A DNA stretch of 64,000 nucleotides from Dryomyza anilis (Eukaryota; Arthropoda; Insecta; Diptera; Dryomyzidae): NCBI GenBank assembly GCA_951804985.1, contig OX638133.1, positions 37,721,963 to 37,785,962 on the forward strand, given 5' to 3'. The position numbers and the translations under genes were made by a program. The notes beneath the pieces were generated by a model. That model made no database searches and was not told the DNA's origin. It was given only the letters and a program-made list of their open reading frames with translations. Below, piece after piece: positions 23,369 through 34,521 of this stretch. Positions within the stretch are counted from its first letter, which is position 1, and every line of letters starts with the position of its first letter.

Positions 23369-24030
23369 TATATATATAAAACTCTAGGTCCGTCTGTCTG
23401 TGTGTTCCAGCATCACGTCTAAACTGATGAATCGATTTAGCTAAAATTGAAGTCCGGAGGGTGTCATAGGGTATATATGGGCGAGATTGGACAAAGGGGC
23501 GTTGCACATCCCATACAACCTAAACCTTCAAAACGACAGAACTCGGCACATACACAAGCTAAGAAGATGAAACAAAAAAACTCAAATACAAAAAATATAC
23601 AAAAGCAAAAACACAAAAACAAAAGCAAAAGCAGGAACTAAAGCAATCACAGAAAAACAAAAGCAAAATAAAAACAAAACAAAAGATGGTAATACAAAAA
23701 CAAAACACAAAAGCAAAAACATATAAGCAAAGCGCAAAAACACGAAACAAAAATAAAAGAAAAGAAAACCAAAAACAAGAAAACTAAAGCAAAATACAAA
23801 AACAATAGTAAAGACACAAAATCAAAAGCAAAAACACCAAAACAAATGCAAAGACACAAAAACAGAGGCAAAAACACAAAAGAAAACCACAACAACAAAA
23901 ACTGAACACAAAATTAAAAAACACAAAATTACAACACAAAAGCAAAAACACAAAAACAAAAGCGGAACAAAAAAACAAAAGCAGAGCAAAAAAACAAAAA
24001 CACAAAAAGTAAAGACACAAAGACAAAAAA
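23369..24030 (+). mobile_element. Second Helitron-derived sequence, 3' end not found
   Basis: Immediately after the CTAG of the preceding Helitron, a new TATATATATAAAACTC start is followed by the same GTCCGTCTGTC, CCAGCATCACGTCTAAAC and GGGTGTCATAGG phrases. From about 23560 it dissolves into an ACAAAAACAAAAGC low-complexity tract. No CTRR end was found, so it is truncated or overgrown by the repeat. Confidence 0.7.
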
Positions 24031-24588
24031 AATCTCTGCAGGAAATCTACTTAAAATTTGGTATATATAGTGGGATATATAGTCCAAACAAACTCATTTG
24101 GACTATCGAAAATAAATAATAAAAATGTTCAATTAATGCAATTAATATTCATAATTTTATCATAAATTTACGAAATTTCGTTCGTGTATTTTACGAAATA
24201 TTTCGTGCACAAATTTAAATACACGAAATATAAATACACGAATGATTTTGTTAGGTAGTGCTATTTTACAAAAAGATATTCTCACTTATGTATCTACAAA
24301 TATCTCATTACTTTTTACAACTATTTTTATTAATTATTCGAAAACATTTTTAAATGTCTGCAATAAACTCACATTTTTTCCAACTGTATTATTTGGTTTA
24401 ACATTCAATGTGTGCTCAAGTAATTCAATTGGCATTGCTTGCATATTTTTTTTTTTTCATTGGCTTCCAGAACGACTAAAGACCCAACCAAGTAGAGCCT
24501 ACCAACTAGAGCCGACCGGATTATTGACTCCCTTTGGAAATTTTACGTTGCCGGCAATTTTTAATAAACCTTCGAGTTGTGCTAAGAA
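24031..24588. other. Non-coding DNA, resumption of the TTTACGAAT block
   Basis: AT-rich, with TTTACGAAAT motifs to about 24245. The plus frame starting at 24242 is mostly hydrophobic AT-driven sequence and is not considered a gene. Confidence 0.5.
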
Positions 24589-24731
24589 AAATGAACAGAT
24601 TGTTATTGTTGTTGCTGTTGCTATTCCTGTTGAGGTTGATTTTGTTTTTGCAGGATAATTTAATATCTCAACAGTCAGAGCACGCACCGACAACAGGTGT
24701 TGTTGTAAATGAAGTCACGTACGCAATATAA
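24589..24731 (+). other. Candidate signal-peptide exon or small secreted peptide
   Basis: A plus frame beginning MNRLLLLLLLLF at the ATG at 24589 codes 46 residues: a basic start, a long leucine-rich hydrophobic core of about 18 residues, then a polar tail containing SQQSEHAPTTG. This has the shape of a secretory signal or membrane anchor. The start context AAGAAAAATGA is acceptable. GTGTTG and GTAAAT sites within the frame could serve as 5' splice sites, so this might be a first coding exon of a plus-strand gene continuing elsewhere. The leucine run also comes from a TTGTTG repeat, so chance is possible. No family is recognised. Confidence 0.3.
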
Positions 24732-24796
24732 ATCAATTCAAATTAAACGACTACAACAAGAACGGATGCGAAAATAAACCTACACAGTACAAACAG

Positions 24797-24822
24797 AGAG
24801 AGAGAGAGAGAGAGAGGGAGAG
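24797..24822. repeat. (GA)n microsatellite
   Basis: About twelve GA dinucleotides, ending GGGAGAGA. Confidence 0.95.
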
Positions 24823-25106
24823 ATATATAAAACAGGATAGCACGAGATTAAAATGGAGACAGCATTACCTACTGTGGTCGAGTAACAGTAACGTGTCGTT
24901 GACTGCTACCTAATGAAAATTTGCCAAATTGATTGGAAATTGGACATTTTCGTAGAAATCCTGTCAACAACAAAAGGAGACAAAATTGGTTTGGAAGACA
25001 ACAGAACAAAAAAAAAAAAATTGTTTTAAAAAATGTACATTCAATTTCGGTTTTCTATTTAATTTTTATTAATTATTTAAATTGCGATTGTGATTTGTAC
25101 ACCGTA
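24823..25106. other. Non-coding DNA
   Basis: No feature is recognised between the GA tract and the MITE end at 25107. Confidence 0.5.
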
Positions 25107-25329
25107 CACTCAGACAAAATATCATATAATTAATGGTTGTTTAAATTAGTCAATAGGATAAATATATATTTTAATCATTAAATACTACTAAATACAATTT
25201 ATATTGAATTTATTTGAAACTACTTATTTTTTGTATACTATTGAGGGTGTGTGCGAATTCGACTAAACTGATGACTAAACTAAATTGAACGACTTTTCAT
25301 TCGATCTCCATTCGGTAACTGCACGCTGT

Positions 25330-25730
25330 AAAAAAATGGCTCTCCTAAACATCATTTTGCAGGCATTAACATGTATGTTTGGAATATTATGTAAACATAA
25401 TATATAATTGCCTGATATATCATTTGTAAACAGGGTTGTCTTGAGACTTGAACAGTGTTGAACAGTAAGCCCTGAATTACATTATGATATCACGGAAACA
25501 TTTTGATGTTGCCCCATAAATGGTACATGTTCTAATAGAAACATAATAATTAATACATCCAATCAAAATAAATATTTGAACCGAAATATATATATGTTTA
25601 AAATATAACATGATTTGGAACGACCTGAATATAAATATGTTTCCAGATAAACATATCAGTTGTTTCAGTTCAAAAAGTAGTATGTTTGCATAAAAACATA
25701 TCTAAATATTTTTGGAAAGTAATCCTGAAA
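25330..25730. repeat. ATGTTT/AAACAT palindromic MITE-like block
   Basis: It opens with GGCTCTCCTAAACATCATTT, resembling the start of the MITE at 35305 (GGGCTCTCCCAAACATAATT). It continues with ATATGTTT and AAACATAT motifs in both orientations. The right boundary is not clear. Confidence 0.5.
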
Positions 25731-26309
25731 ATAAAAAAAAATAAAATATTGTTTTTTTTTTTTTACTAATTTTTATTCAAAATCATTAAACATGCACTGT
25801 GGGAATTAATAATATTTGAATTCATATACAAATTTTTAAATGCATAAATAAATAAATTAAAACTGCAAGTACAAGTCTCAGCCAACCATGCCGAATTCTG
25901 TTTGAAAATAGAAGCACTGATTTTTCAGTTGTGGTTTTTGATGAAATATCCGTGTCGGTTTTTCACAATATTTTTAGAAAAACATTCAGGAACAATTAAA
26001 TTATATACTGCACTATTAAATGATATTATTTGTTACTATTTTTACTTTATGTACCTATACGAATACGTTTCCTCAACAAACATCAAAAGACACGTATGCA
26101 GAAAATGGCGGTCACCGAGTATAAACTCCGTATACAAGAAGAATATTGCAAGAATACTTTTATTTACATCTAATTTAATTGTTTTGTTTGTTTTCAAACA
26201 TCAGTATTTTAAAAGGACCAATACATACTTCAAAGGATGACAAAAGAGACGTAGATAGAAAATTCTGCTCAACGAGTGCCAATTTCGTATACTAGAAAAA
26301 TGTTGGGAG

Positions 26310-26590
26310 AATAATAATAATAATAGTTTGGCACTACTGTCCTATAAGAACTTAGGCCGAGCTCTCTCACCATTTTGAGCTGTGCGTGTTATATTTTTAC
26401 TCAAAGTGGTGGGACCTACAGTTTATTGCCGAATCCGAACGGCGGGTGAGAGCTTTTCATAGGCAATGCTTTACTCTCGTAGGTTTGCCATTTACTGCCG
26501 AGAGGTAGCGCGGTATAGAAAAATCTTTCTATGAAAAGATGTTGTTAGCCTTAGTCCAGGTTTGAACCGAGGACCTCTCGGCTCGCAGTT
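26310..26590 (-). mobile_element. tRNA-derived SINE, 5' truncated
   Basis: The forward sequence ATAATAGTTTGGCAC to CTCGGCTCGCAG covers the SINE tail, body and B-box region (TTTGAACCG on plus). The A-box head is missing beyond 26590. Confidence 0.85.
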
Positions 26591-27310
26591 CTGCTGGGGT
26601 ATATATAAAATGTTTACACATAGTAATATGTTATTACCATTTGAACAATAATTTAATTACACTTCATTCGTAATACATGTATTGTGATTTCGTATTATTT
26701 TTTATTTACATGGTAACTGTTATAGTGTTATATATATATTTTTGTTATATATTATTTTTTGTTTTTTCAGACAACCTTAATTAATATTTCTAAAGCTAAA
26801 AAATAATCATTGAAACTAAAATAACGGAAATATTTTGGTCATTGTATAAGAGTCCCGCCCGGAATAAAAAAGAAACATTTATTATCATATTAAACAAACA
26901 AATTTTTTAAAATAGTTGAATCCTCTGTTTCGAAATCTAAATTTTTTCGACATTTTCAAAAATGTAAACATCGATTTTCTAGTAATTCTAGAAAATGTTA
27001 GACAGCTAATTGAAATCTGTCCCGTCCGGAACTTTGAGTACCAAAAGTTTAAATCAACAGTATAAACATTTTTTTTTTCAAAAATAGTAAAAAAAAAAAT
27101 AAAAAAACTTAAAAAAATCTGGTAATTTGAATACCACAACACTTTTCATTTCGTAATAATGATTATTAATATTATTACATACAAAATAATTTTTAACAAA
27201 AAATCGTAGTGCATTATTCTGCGGTTTATTACGAAATAACTGTAAACTTTACGAAATAACTGTAAACTTTACAAAAATAAAGTTAATTGTACTTTAAAAT
27301 AATAGTTTGT

Positions 27311-27845
27311 GGACCCGCCTATATTTAAGTTTTTGTTAGGCTAATATTTCATAGATTTGATTTTAATAATTCATGGCTAAAATGTTCACAATGAAACCCC
27401 GAAAAATATTTTTTTTAAATATTCAGGCGGATCACTCCCATTGTTGGATCACATATTTTAAAAACAATTCTAACAATATGTTTTAAATTTTATAACTATG
27501 TCTTGAATACTTTTCGAGTTATTAGTTCCTAAAGACTTATGTAAAAGTGACTTGTATGTGAGGTGGGCGTGTCCATTGACCGATTTGGCTCATTTCCAAA
27601 GTCAGTTCCTACTTTTGGCTTAAACATATTGAAAGGAAATTTCATTGCATTCTGAGAAGTATTTCACAAATTACTACGTTTTCGGACAAACAGACAGACA
27701 GACAGACGGACATGGCTAAACACACTCGGGTAGTGATGCTGATCAGGAATATATATACTTTTTCATACCGGACACGCTTCCTAAGCGGCGTTACAATGTA
27801 TGCATAAACTTAATATACCCTGTACCTCATAGGTGTAGGGTATAA
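27311..27845 (-). mobile_element. DINE-1/mini-me-like element (family 1), 3' truncated
   Basis: On the minus strand it begins TATACCCTACACCTATGAGG, carries GTAACGCCGC, the core with TGATCAGCATCAC, a (GTCT)n tract and GGACACGCCCACC, and runs out at the second GGCGGGTCC-type block. The usual CCCAACTCG end is absent. Confidence 0.82.
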
Positions 27846-27916
27846 AAATATATTATAAGCAAAAGGCATTTTAAGAATAACCTTCGTACTGATAATTTCT
27901 ATACGGAATTTTTTAT

Positions 27917-28480
27917 CCCGTCTGAAATTTTCTGTGATTTATTGTGAAAAAACTATAAACTTTAGAAACAAAGTATAAATATACAAAGAAAGCACATGAT
28001 TTCAGCTATTTTTCAAAATAATTAAAAAAAATAATTTGGACGCAAAATTTGCGGCCTTTTTTGCATTTCCATATGAACCTCGACATGTCACGTCCGGAAC
28101 GATCACTATATAATTTATATCTTTTGATCAACTGTATAGAATTCACTAATTTTTTGCAATTGTTTAGTACTATTTAAATACTACTTAAGCAAAAAAAAAT
28201 TTTTGTCCCGTCCGGAATGTCCCAATCGAAATTTTGCTGTTATTTATTATGAAACTACTATAAATTTTAGGAACATAGTGTAAATTTATAAAGAAAGCAC
28301 ATGATTTCAGCTATTTTTTAAAATAATTCAAAAAAAAAAAATGTCTACGCAAAATTTGCAGACTTTTTTCAATTTCCATATGAACCTCGACATGCACTTC
28401 AATTTTTTCCCGTCCGGAACGACCACTATTTAATTTATATCTTTTGATCTACTGTATAGAATTCTCTAATTTTTGCAATT
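27917..28480 (+). repeat. Two tandem units of about 285 bp marked by CCCGTCCGGAACG
   Basis: The stretches starting near 27917 and 28206 align over most of their length: AAAGAAAGCACATGATTTC, CGCAAAATTTGC, CCATATGAACCTCGACATG, then GTCCGGAACGA(T/C)CACTAT and ATCTTTTGATC. Related single pieces occur at 26845, 28560, 32275-32400 and 34365-34510. It is a dispersed, locally tandem family of unknown type. Confidence 0.75.
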
Positions 28481-28775
28481 ATTTAGTCCTATTTATGTAT
28501 TACTTGAGCAAAGAAAATCAAGTAAATTCATTTATTTTCCTAAGTGATATTAAAGTTTTAAGCGTACGAATGTTCCGTCCGGAACCCAAGGAAATGACCA
28601 TTTGTCAGTTTGTTGCCTTCCAAATTTCGAAAATTTGCTAAATTGATAAGTCGAACACTGCATTTCCGACAAAATTTACTTTAGTCATCAATTTAATCGA
28701 ATTCGCACACACCCTAAATCAATAATTGTCCTATTGAACAATTTTAATGGTATTTTATAATTTTTTTTCTAAGTG

Positions 28776-28972
28776 TACACAAAAACTAAAAGAGTATTAA
28801 TCATCCATAATTAAGGTAGCCGGTAAAATTCGAGACCTGCATCACCTTCTGAGTCGACTTAGCGATGTCTGCCTATCGCTCTTTTGTTCTATAAATTACG
28901 ATCACAGGATAAAAAAAGGGCTAGAGCAATAAAATTCGATACTTATTATATTTGCATACCCACACAGAAAAT
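28776..28972 (+). mobile_element. DINE-1 family 2 fragment
   Basis: CTGCATCACCTTCTGAGTCG, TTAGCGATGTC and AGAGCAATAAAATTCGA match the core and post-microsatellite part of family-2 elements. The ends and the GTCT tract are lost. Confidence 0.6.
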
Positions 28973-29280
28973 AAATAATCGACGTAAATATAGCAACCGA
29001 TATTAATTGCATTCATTAATCAATTCAGCAATGAAATTCACTAATTTAATGAAAACTTTTGCTATTCTTCGTTAAAACAGCAACTACGTTTGCTAATATG
29101 ACTATATGTACGTCAATGCAGCAAATTTTGCTAAAACTGCGACGACTATATAACGAAGATTAGCAAATGTTTTCATTAAATTAGTTTAGTTTTCATTAAA
29201 TTAGTGAATTTCATTGCTGAATTGATTAACAAATGCAATTAATATCGGTTGCTATATTTACGTCGATTATTTTTTCTATG
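28973..29280. mobile_element. Palindromic MITE with CACAGAAAATAAATAATCGA ends
   Basis: The two halves are inverted copies for about 90 bp (CGACGTAAATATAGCAACCG against CGGTTGCTATATTTACGTCG). The right arm has an extra tandem copy of TTTTCATTAAATTAGT. The right end CTATG is followed by TA. A partial copy of the same element hosts the miniature LTR retrotransposon at 56335-57810, and this copy therefore shows the empty site. Confidence 0.85.
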
Positions 29281-30350
29281 TATAGTGTTTGGTATTTAAA
29301 ATTGTTGTGATCTGTCGACCTGTGTTAAGCCTATTTGATACATCATGACTTCAGTGATTATAACCAAAATGCATTACGTTAAAGGTAACGCTTAAAACAA
29401 CTGATTGACAACTAAAAATAATCAAATGTAAAACTATTATATATATTTTTAAATTGTGTTTATTAAGCTTGTTCAATTTTGGGTATTTTATGCGCTTTAG
29501 ATCGACTATACCATTCATATTTCGAACTACCTTTATTACCCAAATGTTTAAGTGTTCCATTTTCATAAATTCCCACTTGACCTAAGCATCTTCATTGTTT
29601 TTTTTTTCATTTTTTTTATTCTGTTTCAATAGCTTTATAGGTTTTTTAAATATTTACTTTAAGATCTACATTTTTTTATTTAGCTCAAATTGTTGCTCAG
29701 CCTCTGGGTTTTCGTTGTGGTATTTTCTGTTTACATTTCTTCTTATGTCGCTGACGTCACAATCACTTTCAAAATACTTATCCTGGCTTATCCTTGATTT
29801 TGTGTCTGCACCTTTTACCGCACTAAGCCGCATCAATATTTGTTGTTTGTTGACCACTTCCATTCGCCACTGTCTGTTATTTACATATTATGTCATTATT
29901 TAATGTATTTATTTTGTTTGTTGTTATTTGTATTTCCTTTATTTTATTATTTTATTTTTATTTTTGCTATTTTCGTTTCATTTTCTGCCAAGGGCAAAGT
30001 AGTCTACTTCGTTAAGATTGCAACCATCTGCAGAAATATCTAACAATATAAATACATTTTCCATCTACAATTTGCCATATTGCTTTAGGCACTTGGTCCT
30101 GTCGCTCATACTGTCTGTCAGTTACTCAGTCGGAGAGTAAATTTCTTAACGCTACATTTTATTCAGAAGTCCTGCCTTTCGTGCGTTTATTCGTTGTTTT
30201 AGAATGCTTTATCCTATGCCAAGTCATGGCAACCTCTGCGTTCCACTTCAAGTTCCAACATAACTCAATAAAAACATTCGTTAAGGTTGTATTAGGTTTA
30301 GTGGCCTAACCTTATCATATTGGTATACTTCTGCTATAACCGCTATATGT
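29281..30350. other. Non-coding DNA with one protein-like short minus frame
   Basis: The minus frame at 29863-29666 codes 65 residues beginning MEVVNKQQILMRL, with balanced charged and polar composition unlike AT-driven frames nearby. It has no domain I recognise and no splice or poly(A) signal tied to it. It may be a relic exon or transposon-derived. The rest is AT-rich and featureless. Confidence 0.35.
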
Positions 30351-30600
30351 TATACCCTACATTTAAAGTGAAAGGGTATATTCACATTCGTCATACCGTT
30401 GTTACACCCAGAGGAATGCGTGTACGTCATGGAAAGGTGAGGTATATATTCTTGAGCAGTGATATCTCCTGCGTCGATTTGGCGATGTTGAAATCACGAT
30501 TACAGGAAAACTTAAAGAGCTAGAACAATAAAACTCAGAAACTAGACTACCGATTTCTCTCGAGTATTGAAAATTGGCCCTCTTGTGTAAATATACCTTA
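30351..30600 (+). mobile_element. Diverged DINE-1 family 2 element
   Basis: TATACCCTACATTTAAAGTG, GGGTATATTCAC, TATATATTCTTGAGCAG and GTCGATTTGGCGATG follow the family order, but the GTCT microsatellite is absent. The body continues AAAGAGCTAGAACAATAAAA and fades after about 30600. Confidence 0.7.
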
Positions 30601-31062
30601 TATAACACTCGAATCTAGAAGAGAATTTCACTTTACCGGTCAAAGTGATCTTTTTTAGGATGGTCCGCTTTGGGGAGTAACTATTTTCTTTCATGACATA
30701 AATTATTCTGGAGTTAGGGTATATCCGAACACTCAATGATGTACAGGGTGTATTTCAAATTTAATATAAACGTATGTATAACATCTACATTATTATTCTA
30801 GTTATTATAAGTTTAAAAGTTTATAATTTATAACATCTGCACTAAAAAAAGTGATCCAAAATTAAATTCGAAAATGTTTGTTAAAAAATATAATACGACG
30901 AAATTCTGTATAACATAATATAAAAAAAAATATATTAAAAATATAAAACAAAATGTATAAATATTTCGGAATAAACTGAGTTTTATAAATAAATTGTCAA
31001 CATTTTTTTTTCTTTGATTTGATGAGAAAATTTTCTTAGCGCCCGAAAGACAATATCAATAT
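30601..31062. other. AT-rich non-coding DNA
   Basis: No gene or identifiable repeat. It ends at the ATAT target of the LTR. Confidence 0.55.
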
Positions 31063-31982
31063 TGTTCCGAATAGAGGTAATTTGCTTCACTGTGCAAGAG
31101 TAAATGAGACGCAAGACAATTCAGCGCACTAAGCAATGTGTTAGAAAGAAACGAAAGATCATTCAGCGCACTGAGGCAATGTGAGAGAAAGAGATAGAAG
31201 CTCCGCGCATTAAAAACACATAAGTGCGAATGAGATGCCAATAGCATGTGAAACGAGTAGAAGATTCTCGAAATACGTCGAAGCTTGTCGAAACGTGTCG
31301 AACTGATGCATACAGTATATAAGGACGCCGCATCTGAGGTACAGCACTTCAGTAGTAATTGGACAGTGGTCGAGTACGTCTCGTGTGAGAACAATGTCAA
31401 GCTAAATATGTGGACATGCAGCAGTTGTTAGAATTTGTAATTTGTAAAGTTGCTATTAAAGTGAATTAATAAAGTTTGTTACGAGTTCAATTTAGTCCCG
31501 GCTAAGGATGAGTTTTTGAACAGGTTCATAAGCAAATTTTTCTGTTATTCAATTCATTTTCATAAACATTAACTACACAAAAACCAAACAAAACTTTCAT
31601 ACTGTCATTCTGTCATGAGGTATCTTGATGTTATTAGATACCCCTGGTCTTAGCCCACCCCATTCAGACAAGTCTGACCATGGTTATTGCTTGACCATAT
31701 CGCAATAACCCCTAATGTGAATTACAATTAAAAATATCTGTGCTAACCTGCCTTAATTTTGTTTAGTTCCCTCATCATTTTAAAAATTTTCATTTGACAA
31801 TCTCTTAAAATTTCAGAATTTTAATTCTTTTTTTTTTACAAAGTCGAAAATAGTAAAGTGGAAACATTTGTTACAAGTTATTTTTTATAATTTAAACCAA
31901 ACATAAGAGTGTTTCTTTTTTGTACACAATCCAGAGATACGAACTTGTAGGATAGTTTTCCGTAGACTGAATTTTCGTAACA
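31063..31982 (+). mobile_element. Solo LTR (TGTTCCGAA...TTTTCGTAACA), split by a roughly 410-bp insert
   Basis: It is flanked by ATAT at 31059-31062 and 31983-31986. Its two parts align with the intact minus-strand LTR at 56474-56972. The U3-like part has duplicated ATTCAGCGCACTGAG blocks. A TATA box TATATAAG lies at 31316-31323 and an AATAAAG poly(A) signal near 31468. TG...CA ends, an internal promoter and poly(A) signal, and a 4-bp duplication make this an LTR retrotransposon LTR, plausibly Ty3/gypsy. No internal coding region is attached. The insert at about 31478-31890 is bounded by similar TTTGTTACGAGTT / TTTGTTACAAGTT motifs. Confidence 0.85.
31478..31890. mobile_element. Unidentified insert within the LTR
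   Basis: This segment is absent from the sister LTR at 56474-56972. It is bounded by near-identical TTTGTTAC(G/A)AGTT, probably a target duplication of about 13 bp. It has CCCCTGGTCTTAGCCC and AGACAAGTCTGACCATGG stretches but no coding frame. A duplication of this length would fit a target-primed retroposon. Confidence 0.55.
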
Positions 31983-31986
31983 ATAT

Positions 31987-33068
31987 TATTATTTCCCTGA
32001 TAACTATAATCGATTGTCTGTAAAATGAATGTAATCTTTTTTGCTCTGGGATTTAAATTGTAGAAGTTATAATTAAATATACGTTTGTATCAACTTGTAT
32101 AAAGAAAATTTAGAAAACACCCTCTAAGACAATGTTTTTTCATGAATTGAACCTAAGATTCAGTTTCTAAAATATTTGCTCGTAAAATATTTGCAACACC
32201 CTGTAAAGAAATAACTTGTGGTTCTCTAAAATACACGAATTTCGGTACACCTAATCATATTTATATATAGGCATTTCCTGCGGTTCCGGACGGGTTATTT
32301 GTACGCTTAAAACTTTAAAATATCAAAGGAAAATTAATGAATTTAGGTATTTGATTTTTTTGTGTAAGTAGTATTTTAATAGGACTAAACATATAAATGG
32401 TGAGAAACTTCGGCCTAAGTTCTTATAGGACTGTAGCGCCAAACTATTATTAAATTGAACACTCAAATGAATGGAAATTATTTCATGAATACAAATCAAC
32501 AGTTATTTTCAGAATTCGGAAACCCTGGAGACGTCTGAACCAATTTAAATAGTAGGTATCACTTTTTTGTGCAGAATATTTATGGTCGTCTGAAACCGAC
32601 CGACTATAACTTTCAGAATTCGTTTAGTTATCATTACACCTACTTCCTTGATGGTTTATATTTCTTTATATTTCCTTATCTTATTTTACTTATTCTTCAG
32701 GCAAACGAGTCGCTGACTTCATAAGCAATCTTCTCAATAATAGCCTCTGAGGCGCAACTCCGACAAGTCTAATATTTGTTTGTTGCACATCAAAGGGTTT
32801 TCGCAAATATCAGCACAACACACACAAAAATCCAAAACTCAACATCCACTGTATGCATTTAACTGATTTCCTTTTTGCAATTTATTCAGTTATGCATATG
32901 AAAATTATGCCGCTCCGTTAAAATGTTTATCGAATCGAGTACTTAGAGCACTTCACTCGTCTTCAGTGCTTCAGTAGAGTACCGTATGTAAACGTTTATG
33001 CGAATTCTTGAAGTGACACAACTGAAAGATTTTAAGATTTGTAAATGAGCTTCAGTGTTTGTTGTGTA
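31987..33068. repeat. Fragments of DINE-1, SINE and CCGTCCGG repeats, then non-coding DNA
   Basis: 32205-32265 and 32452-32625 are pieces of a plus-strand family-2 DINE-1 (TTTCGGTACACC, AATGAATGGAAATT, CCGACCGACTATAA). 32275-32400 is a reversed CCGTCCGG unit. 32405-32450 is the tail of a SINE (CGGCCTAAGTTCTTATAGG). From 32640 to 33068 no repeat is recognised. Confidence 0.6.
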
Positions 33069-33716
33069 CACTAAGAAAAAAGTGACATAATCAAATTAAA
33101 TAAAATCTATTTAAATTTGATTTAAATACTTTTGTAATAAAAAAAGTAATACTCTATACAAAAATATATTACGTGCGTATTTAATGTCAAATTAAATAAA
33201 AAGTATTTAATTTTATTACGTACGCAATTAAATTCATTATTTCAAAAAAATTATATTTTAGAAATATAATATAAAGTTTGTTTTTTGAAAGTAACCACGA
33301 TCAAATTATGTAATATGTCCAACCTATAGAACCACCGTGAGTGATAAAAATTTCGAAAAAAGTAAAAAAAAATAATAATTTTATTTTTTCCTAAACTTCT
33401 TGACATGAAATAAATAGTTTTAAAATATCAATTGAGATGTTTATGATCTTGTGATTAAATTAAAATTTTATTATCTTAATAAAAAGTAATAAATAGTATT
33501 TACATAAAATTTGATTACCTACGTAATAAATTTAAATGAAAAATATTTACTTCAAATTTTATTACGTACGTAATAAATTTAAATAAAAAGTATTTACTTC
33601 AATTTTAAATAAAAAGTATTTAATTTAAATAAAAAAGACAACAGGTGAAAAACGTGTCGAAAAGTATTTAAATTTATTACTTTTTTATTTAATTTTATTA
33701 CTTTTTTCCCTCAGTG
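33069..33716. mobile_element. TA-target MITE, CACTAAGAAAAAAGT ends
   Basis: It starts CACTAAGAAAAAAGT after TA and ends ACTTTTTTCCCTCAGTG before TA. The interior is made of AAATTAAATAAAAAGTATTT motifs and ATTACGTACG palindromes. No coding frame is present. The ends match the outer element at 25107-28775. Confidence 0.82.
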
Positions 33717-34521
33717 TAGTTGGAATATAACATTAAAATGTATGTGGCCGGTTTCAATTTTCAAAAGATTTTTAACTTATTTTCGTGGAAAAAAAATAAA
33801 ATTAAACCCGGGATTCGTATTCAGAAATACTATTAAAATAAACCGTTTTTGCTATTCAATTTAGTCAATCGGATAAATTATTATTTTAATAGGTACACTA
33901 AAAAATTCATCATATCAATTTAACAATATTTTAATATCAATTCCAAAATCATTTCAAAAATTTGAAATTTGATAAGGAAAATATAAACGTAACGAAAACC
34001 AGTATGGAAGGCTAGGTCATGGGAAATTCTGAAGTAGGGATACTGTGATAGTTGGTGTGATGAAGTTAGTAAGAACTAAGTTATAGTCGATCTAAGCCGA
34101 CTATAAATAAATACAATACACATATGAGATAATGTGTACGGTTACCTTGTATAGTGGTGCATAGGTCACCAGGGTTTATAAATCCTGAAAATAACTACAA
34201 ACTCGAACTCGCTGAAGAATTTCCTTTCATTGTTACACTTATGGGTATTTCCAGAAAAACGTCAACCGCGACCGAAAAATTCAAAATGCTCAAATCTTTG
34301 AAATAACGATGGATTTGGAATCTTAAATATCAGAATCAAAATACCTGAAAATAATTTCTATTCTGTTAACGGTAATGGTTACGTTTTTGTCCCATCCGGA
34401 ACGCCCACTATTTTATTTATATCTTTTGATCTACCGTATAGAATTTAGTTCTATTTAATTACTCAAAAACTGTAATTTCATTCGTTTTCTTTCGAGATAT
34501 TAAAGTTTTAAGCATACGAAT
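33717..34521 (-). mobile_element. Family-2 DINE-1 tail fragment (about 33990-34250) and CCGTCCGG unit
   Basis: 33990-34250 reads, in reverse, like the 3' third of the copies at 49548 and 59361 (CCAGTATGGAAGGCTAGGTC, GGTCACCAGGGTTTATAAA, CGCTGAAGAATTTC). 34365-34520 is a CCATCCGGAACGCCCACTAT unit, interrupted by the hAT element that follows. The first 270 bp are AT-rich and unassigned. Confidence 0.6.

Larger units (their letters stand above)
25245..28714. mobile_element. Inner inverted-repeat element with GGGTGTGTGCGAATTCG ends
   Basis: The left end GGGTGTGTGCGAATTCGAC and right end CGAATTCGCACACACCC are inverted, and the similarity continues inward (ACTGATGACTAAA against TTTAGTCATCAAT). The 3.5-kb interior holds MITE-like ATGTTT palindromes (25330-25700), a SINE, a DINE-1 and tandem units marked by CCCGTCCGGAACG. 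No transposase is seen. The superfamily is unknown. Confidence 0.7.
25107..28775. mobile_element. Outer TA-target inverted-repeat element (CACTNAG ends), heavily nested
   Basis: The left end is TA followed by CACTCAGACAAAA. The right end is TTTTTTTTCTAAGTG followed by TA. Subterminal sequence is also inverted (GTCAATAGGA against TCCTATTGAAC). The ends match the shorter MITE at 33069-33716. Most of the interior is a second inverted-repeat element. Confidence 0.7.

Noticed and set aside
23559..24026. Minus frames of 63-83 residues rich in F, L, C and V
   Set aside because: They come from an ACAAAAACAAAAGC low-complexity tract read on the opposite strand, with no start context or domain.
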